This document shows positions 1-5,447 of a DNA stretch of 11,446 nt, in pieces; within the stretch, counting starts at the first letter, position 1; each line of letters starts with the position of its first letter. Source of the stretch: Flavisolibacter sp. (GTDB taxonomy: Bacteria; Bacteroidota; Bacteroidia; Chitinophagales; Chitinophagaceae); contig JACDAZ010000051.1 of assembly GCA_013695175.1 (NCBI GenBank), forward strand, positions 1 to 11,446, given 5' to 3'. The notes under the pieces are model-generated. The model ran no database searches. It saw only the letters and a list, made by a program, of their open reading frames with translations, and was not told the DNA's origin. A program made the translations under genes and the position numbers.

Positions 1-672
1 CAGATAAAGGATGGGTATTTAAGTTACACTGAAAAGCATGCCTCCACAAGGGCTGAAGGAACTATTTATTTTACAGGTTTAAATGGTGTAATTGCTAATA
101 TAAAAAATCAAAATATTGGAGCCGGTGATTCTCTCCTGCTTTCTCTAAATGGCTACTTGCTGGATTCAGCACTTGTAAATTTGCGGGTTAAACAATCCTA
201 CACAGATACACTAGGTGCTTTTCTAATGACCTTAAGGGTTCAGCCAACATCATTAACATTTTTAAACCCAGTTATAGCTCCTTTATCCAATGTAATTATT
301 ACATCGGGAACTATCGATTCTCTACACCTGCGAGCTATAGGGAGGGAATACTTGTCGCTTGGTGAAATGAATATGTATTACAGTAACCTGAAAATTAAAT
401 TGGTTAAAGATGGCGATCCGGAAAATACCACCTTCTTCCGCAATGTTGTAAGCTTTTTAGCAAATACATTCGTTATCAAAAAGAACAACCGTGGTCGTAC
501 CGGACTGGTATATTTTGAAAGACTCCGCGACCGATCTTTTTTCAATTATATTGTAAAAATGACCCTAAGTGGTATGGGAACCAGTATTGGCATAAAAAGC
601 AATAGGAAAGTAAAAAAGCAATACCAGCGCGAACTGCAACAGCAAGAACTTCCTCCTATAGATTTTCAATAA
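1..672 (+). CDS. C-terminal part of an AsmA-like/DUF748-type protein (5' end outside window)
   Basis: The frame is open from the first base to a TAA at 670-672, giving the last 223 residues of a longer protein; no start codon is needed inside the window. The sequence alternates short beta-strand-like stretches. Its 'LNPVIAPLSNVIITSGTID' segment, followed by 'GEMNMYYSNLKIKLV', resembles the repeating C-terminal part of AsmA-like/DUF748 proteins of Bacteroidota as I remember them. In that superfamily the large members are anchored in the inner membrane, span the periplasm and are linked to envelope lipid homeostasis. The tail is basic and Gln-rich (KKQYQRELQQQE). The family call rests on pattern memory, not on a catalytic motif, and the N-terminal anchor cannot be seen. 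An AT-only inverted repeat follows the stop but has no GC stem, so I do not call a terminator. Confidence 0.55.
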   Translation, partial: QIKDGYLSYTEKHASTRAEGTIYFTGLNGVIANIKNQNIGAGDSLLLSLNGYLLDSALVNLRVKQSYTDTLGAFLMTLRVQPTSLTFLNPVIAPLSNVIITSGTIDSLHLRAIGREYLSLGEMNMYYSNLKIKLVKDGDPENTTFFRNVVSFLANTFVIKKNNRGRTGLVYFERLRDRSFFNYIVKMTLSGMGTSIGIKSNRKVKKQYQRELQQQELPPIDFQ

Positions 673-706
673 GTTCAAGATTCAGCAAGAAACCTAAAAA
701 GAAATT

Positions 707-745
707 TTTGTTTTTTCCCATAGTATTTAGATATTTGTCTAATTA
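707..745 (+). promoter_or_regulatory. Predicted sdpRI promoter with overlapping palindromic operator
   Basis: A TTTG at 707-710 and GATATTTG at 730-737 match the Bacteroidota -33/-7 layout (TTTG, about 19 nt, TAnnTTTG) with one mismatch in the -7 box. An inverted repeat sits across the -7 box: TTAGA (727-731) and TCTAA (738-742) around a 6-nt centre. Matching outer pairs at 724-725 and 744-745 give 8 of 11 paired positions over 724-745. ArsR/SdpR-family dimers bind such imperfect palindromes and block RNA polymerase, so this is a good candidate for autorepression. The promoter and operator assignments are inferences; the inverted repeat itself is directly visible. Confidence 0.5.
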
Positions 746-759
746 TATAACTGGTTGAA

Positions 760-1023
760 ATGAATATCCTTTTTAAGGCTTTGAATGATCAAACAAGGAG
801 AGAGATTTTAGAGATGCTTCGTGCAGGTGATATGACAGCCGGAGAAATTGCCGATCAATTCAATATTTCAAAACCAAGCATTTCTCATCATCTCGACCTG
901 CTAAAGCAGGCGGGCTTAGTAGAATCAGTAAAAGAAGGGCAATACGTTTATTATTCACTTAATGCCACTATGGTTGATGAAATAGTTAAATGGTTCCTAC
1001 AATTCAAAACCAAATTAAAATAA
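760..1023 (+). CDS. sdpR: SdpR-type ArsR-family autorepressor
   Basis: This 87-residue winged-helix protein is close to the usual length of SdpR-type repressors. The N-terminal 'FKALNDQTRREILEML' (residues 5-20) is the typical ArsR first helix, and 'MTAGEIADQFNISKPSISHH' (25-44) is the helix-turn-helix. The wing 'GQYVYYSLN' lies at 60-68. 'MTAGEIA' and 'NISKPSISHHL' are nearly those of Bacillus subtilis SdpR. There are no cysteines, so a metal- or arsenite-sensing ArsR is unlikely. The stop is followed one base later by the ATG of sdpI, which indicates a single transcript. In B. subtilis SdpR represses sdpRI until toxin-bound SdpI sequesters it at the membrane. The same logic is likely here, given the palindrome over the promoter. 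Confidence 0.88.
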   Translation: MNILFKALNDQTRREILEMLRAGDMTAGEIADQFNISKPSISHHLDLLKQAGLVESVKEGQYVYYSLNATMVDEIVKWFLQFKTKLK

Positions 1024-1024
1024 A

Positions 1025-1702
1025 ATGAAAAAGAATTACACACTCGTCAATATCATAATGTTTGTTGTAGCACTACTTCCATTAGGGTACCTGGCAATAG
1101 TTTGGAATGCGTTACCCCCGCAGGTTCCGGTTCATTTTGATGCCCAGATGAAACCAGACCGTATCAGTAATAAATCGGAATTATGGATCATGAGCAGCAT
1201 ATTGGCAGGGGCATCAATGCTTGTTTATTTTCTTCTGCAAAAAATATATTTGATTGATCCAAAAAGAAAAAACAAAACAGGTATTGAAACTTTTAATAAA
1301 CTAGGTGCAGGTTTGGTTATATTTTTTGCAGCATTAAATATTCTAATAATTATATCAGCTCAAAAAGCAGGAGTAAATTTAGAAAGACTGTTATTTCCTC
1401 TTATGGGATTGCTATTTGTTTTCTTGGGTAATTATATGCCGGCCCTTAAACCAAATTATTTTGCCGGCATAAGATTGCCATGGACATTAAGTGATGATGA
1501 AAATTGGAGGAAAACACATCAACTGGGAGGGAAAATATGGTTCTGGGGTGGTCTTGTATTTTCTATATTAAGTTTGTTTCTGCCAAAAGAAATTATTTTA
1601 CCAATTTTTATTACCACTGTCCTTATAATGATTTTGATTCCAGGAATCTATTCCTATACCCTGTTTAGAAGTAAGTTAAAAAAAGAAGGTTCCACGCAGT
1701 AG
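1025..1702 (+). CDS. sdpI: SdpI-family membrane immunity/signal protein (DUF1648 + SdpI domains)
   Basis: The product has 225 residues and about six predicted membrane segments (roughly 7-27, 53-73, 95-112, 121-137, 170-187, 190-213). The first loop, 'WNALPPQVPVHFDAQMKPDR' (27-46), is the DUF1648 signature. The second half carries the SdpI motif: 'LGNYMPALKPNYFAGIRLPW' (134-153), then 'SDDENWRKTH' (156-165). In B. subtilis SdpI gives immunity to the SDP cannibalism toxin and, when occupied, recruits SdpR to the membrane and derepresses the operon. The gene starts one base after the sdpR stop. No sdpABC-like toxin genes are visible, so the ligand here is unknown. The protein may sense a competitor's peptide or membrane stress. 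It converges on the transporter gene with only 8 bp between the two stop codons. Confidence 0.88.
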   Translation: MKKNYTLVNIIMFVVALLPLGYLAIVWNALPPQVPVHFDAQMKPDRISNKSELWIMSSILAGASMLVYFLLQKIYLIDPKRKNKTGIETFNKLGAGLVIFFAALNILIIISAQKAGVNLERLLFPLMGLLFVFLGNYMPALKPNYFAGIRLPWTLSDDENWRKTHQLGGKIWFWGGLVFSILSLFLPKEIILPIFITTVLIMILIPGIYSYTLFRSKLKKEGSTQ

Positions 1703-1710
1703 GTAAAAAT

Positions 1711-2892
1711 TTAATTGAATAACCTGCTACCTGTATCGCTTAAAATCTTAATTCCCATAAACGTCATTACAGCAACTACTATCCAGCCTGCAATGTATAA
1801 CCAAATCGGATGTTTGTAAGTTCCCACTATTCTTGTTTTAGTTGCTGCAATTAAAATAACAGCTAAAGCTACTGGCAAGATTAAACCGTTCAATGCGCCT
1901 GCAACAATAAGCAAAGTAACAGGCTGTCGAATAATAATAAAAATAATAGTAGAAGTAATAATAAACATAGTAACAAGAACTCTATAATGTTTATTTATAA
2001 ATGGATGAAGTGTTTTAAAAAACGATATAGTAGTATAAGAAGCTCCTAATACAGAAGTAATAGCAGCACACCACATAACCAATCCAAAAAAACGAAATCC
2101 GGTATTGCCTGCAGCCAGTTTAAAAACTGATGCAGCCGGATTGGAATCATCCAATTGTGCTCCATTCCAAACCACACCAAGTGCTGCAAAAAATAAAACA
2201 AACCTCATGACTGACGTAATCAAAATTCCACTTACTGAACTTCTTGTTACCTGTGGCAACGATTCTTTACCTTTTATACCGGCATCCATTAAACGATGTG
2301 CTCCGGCAAAAGAAATATAACCACCTACTGTACCGCCCACAAGAGTAATTATTTTTAATATATCAATCTGTTCCGGCAGCACAGTCCGCAGTAAAGCTTC
2401 GCCAACCGGTGGCTGAGATTTTATAGCAATAAACAAAGTGAAGAGAATCATAACCAACCCTAGTATTTTAACAACCCTGTCCATTAATACACCGGCTTCC
2501 CTATACCAAAAAATGGCAAGAGCTACTATGCAACTTATTATAGCACCTGATACAGCATCAAGCCCCGTTAAAGCATTCAAGCCTAACCCTGTACCACCAA
2601 TGTTTCCAACATTAAATACCAATCCTCCAATACCAATTAAAATAGCTAATCCAATACCAAGACCGGGAACTAATTGATTTGCCAGGTCCTGTGCTCTTTT
2701 GTTGCTAACAGTAATAATACGCCAGATATTTACCTGAGCCCCAATATCAAGAAGAAGTGAAATAAGAATTACAAATCCAAAGCTCGCAAGAAGCTCTGAT
2801 GTAAATTTTGTTGTTTGTGTAAGAAAACCGGGACCTATGGCAGAAGTTGCCATTAAAAAAGCAGCACCAAGTATGGCCGAATTTTTTTTCAA
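1711..2892 (-). CDS. ycsG: YcsG-type NRAMP-fold transporter without metal-binding motifs
   Basis: The product has 393 residues and about eleven membrane segments, close to NRAMP/SLC11 length. The opening 'LGAAFLMATSAIGPGFLTQT' (8-27) aligns with NRAMP TM1, but the metal-binding DPGN reads G-P-G-F at 20-23. TM6, 'GGTVGGYISFAGAHRLMDAG' (186-205), lacks the MPH motif. The protein is therefore unlikely to be a classic Mn/Fe importer. It resembles B. subtilis YcsG, which is encoded beside ycsF/kipI/kipA, and here it is the last gene of the pxp operon. Uptake of 5-oxoproline or a related compound is an inference from context. The start is a TTG (2890-2892). It is preceded directly by an in-frame TAG, so the frame cannot extend further; the next ATG (2851-2853) would remove half of TM1. 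Confidence 0.82.
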   Translation of the reverse strand: MKKNSAILGAAFLMATSAIGPGFLTQTTKFTSELLASFGFVILISLLLDIGAQVNIWRIITVSNKRAQDLANQLVPGLGIGLAILIGIGGLVFNVGNIGGTGLGLNALTGLDAVSGAIISCIVALAIFWYREAGVLMDRVVKILGLVMILFTLFIAIKSQPPVGEALLRTVLPEQIDILKIITLVGGTVGGYISFAGAHRLMDAGIKGKESLPQVTRSSVSGILITSVMRFVLFFAALGVVWNGAQLDDSNPAASVFKLAAGNTGFRFFGLVMWCAAITSVLGASYTTISFFKTLHPFINKHYRVLVTMFIITSTIIFIIIRQPVTLLIVAGALNGLILPVALAVILIAATKTRIVGTYKHPIWLYIAGWIVVAVMTFMGIKILSDTGSRLFN

Positions 2893-2931
2893 CTATTGTA
2901 AAGAAAATTTTTGCATTGTTTTTCAAATATA
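2893..2931 (-). promoter_or_regulatory. Possible internal promoter and 7-codon leader ORF before the transporter
   Basis: On the minus strand TATATTTG (2931-2924) is a perfect TAnnTTTG -7 element, though no TTTG is seen at a proper -33 distance. About eight bases downstream an ATG (2916-2914) opens a 7-codon ORF, MQKFSLQ. Its TAG (2895-2893) directly abuts the TTG start of the transporter, in the same frame. This could be a secondary promoter that lets the transporter be expressed apart from pxpBCA, with a leader peptide or a disrupted N-terminus. The sequence facts are firm; promoter activity is uncertain. Confidence 0.35.
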
Positions 2932-2950
2932 GAACCTAATAAATTTTACC

Positions 2951-3676
2951 CTATTTTATTAATGTATTAAAAACAGCCTTTGCAATACCAACTGCATTTT
3001 TTCCATCTCCATGTATGCAAATAGTTTCAACTACAACCGGAATTTTTAACCCGGAGATTGTTGTTATTATTTTTTCAAAAACCATTTCTTTTACATGAGC
3101 AACTGCTTTGTGTACATCTTCTATCAGTGCATTGGATTGAGAGCGTGAAGTAAGAGAGCCGTCATCCCCGTAAGTGCGATCAGCAAAAACCTCATTCCAT
3201 ACTTTTAAGCCCATAGCCTTTGCTTCACTAATTAAAAAACTGCTACTGAGCCCATATAAGATCAGTGAACCATCAACATCTTTTACAGCCTGAGATACTG
3301 CCTTTGCTAACTCACGGTCACGTGCCGCCATATTATATAATGCACCATGAGGTTTTACATGATGAACTTCATAGTCGGCATCTAAGGCAATTCTTTTAAA
3401 TAATATTATCTGATCTTGTACAAGATCATAAATTTCTGCAGCGCTTATCGGTTTTTCTGTGCGCCCAAAATTTTCTTTATCTAAAAAAGAAGGATGTGCA
3501 CCTGCATGAACATTATTTTTTTTAGCTAATAATATAGTTTCTCTTATAGTTTTTTCATCACCTGCATGATAGCCGCAGGCAATACTGGCAGAAGTTATAT
3601 AAGGCATGATGGCTTCATCATAACCAGTTCCTTCACCCATATCGCAATTAATATCTACTATCAAATTATTTTTCAT
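2951..3676 (-). CDS. pxpA: 5-oxoprolinase subunit A (LamB/YcsF family)
   Basis: This subunit works with PxpB and PxpC in ATP-dependent hydrolysis of cytoplasmic 5-oxoproline (pyroglutamate) to glutamate, removing a damage product of glutamine and glutamate. The 241 residues match the usual family length. Conserved blocks appear in order: 'DINCDMGEG' (8-16), 'SIACGYHAGD' (31-40), 'GAHPSF...NFGR' (59-72), 'KPHGALYN' (108-115), 'FADRTYGDDGSLTSR' (164-178) and 'CIHGDG' (220-225). Small departures from the common consensus are Ser31 in place of Asn and Ser63-Phe64 in place of Gly-Tyr. The ATG lies 20 bp after the pxpC stop, consistent with one transcript. I see no truncation. Confidence 0.95.
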   Translation of the reverse strand: MKNNLIVDINCDMGEGTGYDEAIMPYITSASIACGYHAGDEKTIRETILLAKKNNVHAGAHPSFLDKENFGRTEKPISAAEIYDLVQDQIILFKRIALDADYEVHHVKPHGALYNMAARDRELAKAVSQAVKDVDGSLILYGLSSSFLISEAKAMGLKVWNEVFADRTYGDDGSLTSRSQSNALIEDVHKAVAHVKEMVFEKIITTISGLKIPVVVETICIHGDGKNAVGIAKAVFNTLIK

Positions 3677-3696
3677 TTAGCATGTTGTTCGTTGCA

Positions 3697-4656
3697 CTAT
3701 TCAATTCCCAGGGCTTTCATTCTTGCTTTACACTCTTCCTGTATATGCTGCAAATATCTTTGCCGCTTTATAAACTTTTCCTCTGCTTCCTGTAAAGAAA
3801 TTAATTTAAAATCAATAATATCCTGCATAGATTTTTGTGCTAGTAATGATAAACTTGAGCTAACAACATGTGCTACTTTAGGATAACCCCCGGTAGTTTG
3901 ATGATCTGCCATTAATACAATTAATTGACCGTTAGGTAATAGTTGAACAGTGCCCATAGACACTGCAGATGATAACAATTCCTGTTTTTGAATAGCATCA
4001 AGCGTTACACCCGACAACCTGTAACCCATTCTGTCGGATGATGAAGTAATACAGAAAAAACAATGCTCAAAATTATATTTTGACTCATCGGAAAGATAGT
4101 TCCACTCGCTCCCTGTAATAAATTCAATTTCTTTTGAAGAAAAATCAAGTGGTGGTGTTTTCCAGTTAAAGTGTTGCGATGTGTTGATTTCGCTAGTTGT
4201 TTCGATAACATCACCCGTTTCTAATATTCTGCCTTCCTTGCCTCCCGCCACTACTTTTGTATGCGTGCTATAACTACCAAGCCATTTATTAACAACTAAT
4301 GTTTTTAAAAAAGCAATATAACACCAGGTGCCCGAAACTCTTTTCTTAAATTCTAAAACAGAATTAGATTTCACCATAAGAGGATGATTTAATTCAACCG
4401 GCACACCATCTATATAAGGAGAGAAATCAGCGGCGGAAATGCAAATTATGTTGCTGTTTGTAAACCTGATTTTTGAAGCAGGAAAATGCAATTCAAGTAA
4501 AGGACCAGTAAATTCTTTTCCAAGAATTGCATTTGCTAATTGGGCGGAAAAACTATCTATAACACCCCCCGGATTGATTCCAAGATGCTGGTAGCCCAAC
4601 CTGCCATTATCCTGCACAGAATCAAATATGCCTGCCTTTATAATTTTTATACTCAT
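3697..4656 (-). CDS. pxpC: 5-oxoprolinase subunit C (KipA / carboxyltransferase-domain family)
   Basis: This 319-residue protein belongs to the biotin-dependent-carboxyltransferase-like family (CT A/B domain; B. subtilis KipA) and pairs with PxpB in the 5-oxoprolinase complex. The N-terminal 'FDSVQDNGRLGYQHLGINPG' (11-30) is the family signature. It is followed by 'WLGSYSTHTK' (125-134), 'SSSDRMGYRLSG' (205-216) and 'ADHQTTGGYPKVAHV' (250-264), all at the expected spacing. The ATG start (4654-4656) lies inside the end of pxpB, a 35-bp overlap that suggests translational coupling and matched subunit amounts. In E. coli the equivalent genes lie side by side in the same order. No biotin-carrier motif is present, as usual for this family. 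Confidence 0.93.
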   Translation of the reverse strand: MSIKIIKAGIFDSVQDNGRLGYQHLGINPGGVIDSFSAQLANAILGKEFTGPLLELHFPASKIRFTNSNIICISAADFSPYIDGVPVELNHPLMVKSNSVLEFKKRVSGTWCYIAFLKTLVVNKWLGSYSTHTKVVAGGKEGRILETGDVIETTSEINTSQHFNWKTPPLDFSSKEIEFITGSEWNYLSDESKYNFEHCFFCITSSSDRMGYRLSGVTLDAIQKQELLSSAVSMGTVQLLPNGQLIVLMADHQTTGGYPKVAHVVSSSLSLLAQKSMQDIIDFKLISLQEAEEKFIKRQRYLQHIQEECKARMKALGIE

Positions 4657-5344
4657 CTTCTGTTATTGAAAAAAATTTGATCTTATCTCCTTGTTGCAAC
4701 AGCATCGGCGGTTCTGCATTTTTCTTAAAAAGTTGTATAGGGGTTCTGCCAATAATGTTCCAGCCACCAGGTGATGAAAATGGATAAATCCCTGTTTGCT
4801 TACCGGCTATCCCAACAGAACCTGCAGCAACTTCTTGTCGTGGCGTGGATCTTCTTGGTGTTGCAATAGAGGCATCAACTTCTCCCATATAAGCAAAGCC
4901 CGGTAAAAATCCAATCATAAACACATAGTATACAGTTGAAAAATGAATTGTAATCAATTCTGCAATATCCATTTTATTTTTTTGGGCCAGTTCAGTCAGA
5001 TCAATACCAAATTTTAAAGAATAGCAAACAGGTATTTCAATTATTTTTTTTTCTTTAGCAATATCAACAGATCTTGAATTTTCTACTATTACTCTTAACT
5101 TTTCAGCTACTGTTTCAAAAGAAGATTTTTCTCTGTCATACGGCACTTCTAATAAATTATAAAAAACAGCAAGTGTTGCATATGCCGGAACAGCATCCGT
5201 TACATAATTCAGGTTTGCTTGTTTTATCTTTTTAAAAATATGCTGAATATGCTGATTTAATTCCAGGTCAATTTCATCTCCAAATTCAAGTACCAATGCT
5301 GAATCGCCAAGTGGAAATATAGTATATGGAAAAGCTTTTTTCAA
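4622..5344 (-). CDS. pxpB: 5-oxoprolinase subunit B (KipI family)
   Basis: The 240-residue product is the KipI-type partner of PxpC and the first gene of the operon. Diagnostic blocks are 'PLGDSALVLEFG' (11-22), 'VPAYATLAVFYN' (52-63), 'GFLPGFAYMG' (145-154) and a run from 163 to 202 containing 'PRRSTPRQEVAAGSVGIAG' and 'FSSPGGWNIIGRTP'. In B. subtilis KipI also inhibits the sporulation kinase KinA, but the metabolic role is the general one. The start is a TTG (5342-5344). The frame upstream runs to a TGA at 5390-5392 with no ATG, and the next internal ATG would delete the conserved N-terminus, so TTG is the best choice. The codons just upstream repeat the AAAAGCTTTTT found within the gene start. 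Confidence 0.93.
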   Translation of the reverse strand: MKKAFPYTIFPLGDSALVLEFGDEIDLELNQHIQHIFKKIKQANLNYVTDAVPAYATLAVFYNLLEVPYDREKSSFETVAEKLRVIVENSRSVDIAKEKKIIEIPVCYSLKFGIDLTELAQKNKMDIAELITIHFSTVYYVFMIGFLPGFAYMGEVDASIATPRRSTPRQEVAAGSVGIAGKQTGIYPFSSPGGWNIIGRTPIQLFKKNAEPPMLLQQGDKIKFFSITEDEYKNYKGRHI

Positions 5345-5373
5345 TGTATTGAATATACGAAAAGCTTTTTCTG
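5328..5373. repeat. Short direct repeat around the pxpB start
   Basis: GAAAAGCTTTTT occurs at 5329-5340, within the first codons of pxpB, and again at 5360-5371, just upstream of its start. The distance is 31 bp. Each copy contains the self-complementary AAAAGCTTTT, and both follow a TATA-like stretch. This may be a small local duplication or paired protein-binding half-sites. If a start further upstream were used, both copies would encode Lys-Ala-Phe. Confidence 0.5.
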
Positions 5374-5395
5374 TTGATGAATTCGAACATCAACA
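5372..5395. promoter_or_regulatory. Perfect 8-bp inverted repeat upstream of pxpB, candidate operator
   Basis: TGTTGATG (5372-5379) and CATCAACA (5388-5395) form a perfect 8+8 bp inverted repeat around an 8-nt AT-rich centre, about 27 bp before the pxpB start. It has no adjoining T-tract on the minus strand, so it is not a terminator. A -7-like TATTGTTG (5398-5391, minus strand) overlaps one arm, but the nearest TTTG is only 15 nt upstream, which is short. Its position at the head of the operon suggests a regulator site or an mRNA leader hairpin. No regulator gene lies next to it. Confidence 0.45.
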
Positions 5396-5414
5396 ATAAA
5401 CTCTTGAGGTTTGC

Positions 5415-5442
5415 AAAAAAATCCCGCTGACACAAGCGGGAT
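5415..5442 (-). terminator. Intrinsic terminator of the ABC-F gene
   Basis: On the minus strand an 8-bp GC-rich stem (ATCCCGCT pairing with AGCGGGAT, 5442-5435 with 5428-5421) closes a 6-nt loop. It is followed by a run of T residues (plus-strand A-tract 5415-5420). It begins 6 nt after the ABC-F stop codon, a classic rho-independent terminator. It separates the ABC-F transcript from the pxp operon downstream on the same strand. Confidence 0.9.
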
Positions 5443-5447
5443 AAACA

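Noticed and set aside
691..718. AAAAAGAAATTTTTG followed by T residues as a terminator of the AsmA-like gene
   Set aside because: The stem is A-T only, with no stable GC core, and a TTTG in it fits the sdpR promoter better.
1698..1728. Hairpin between AGTAGGT and ACCTGCT at the convergent junction, as a bidirectional terminator
   Set aside because: The stem has 7 pairs with one wobble, a 17-nt loop and no T-tract on the plus strand.
2105..2677. Plus-strand ORFs of 71 and 79 aa inside the transporter gene
   Set aside because: They are antisense shadows of a strongly conserved membrane protein gene and have no domain, signal or start context.
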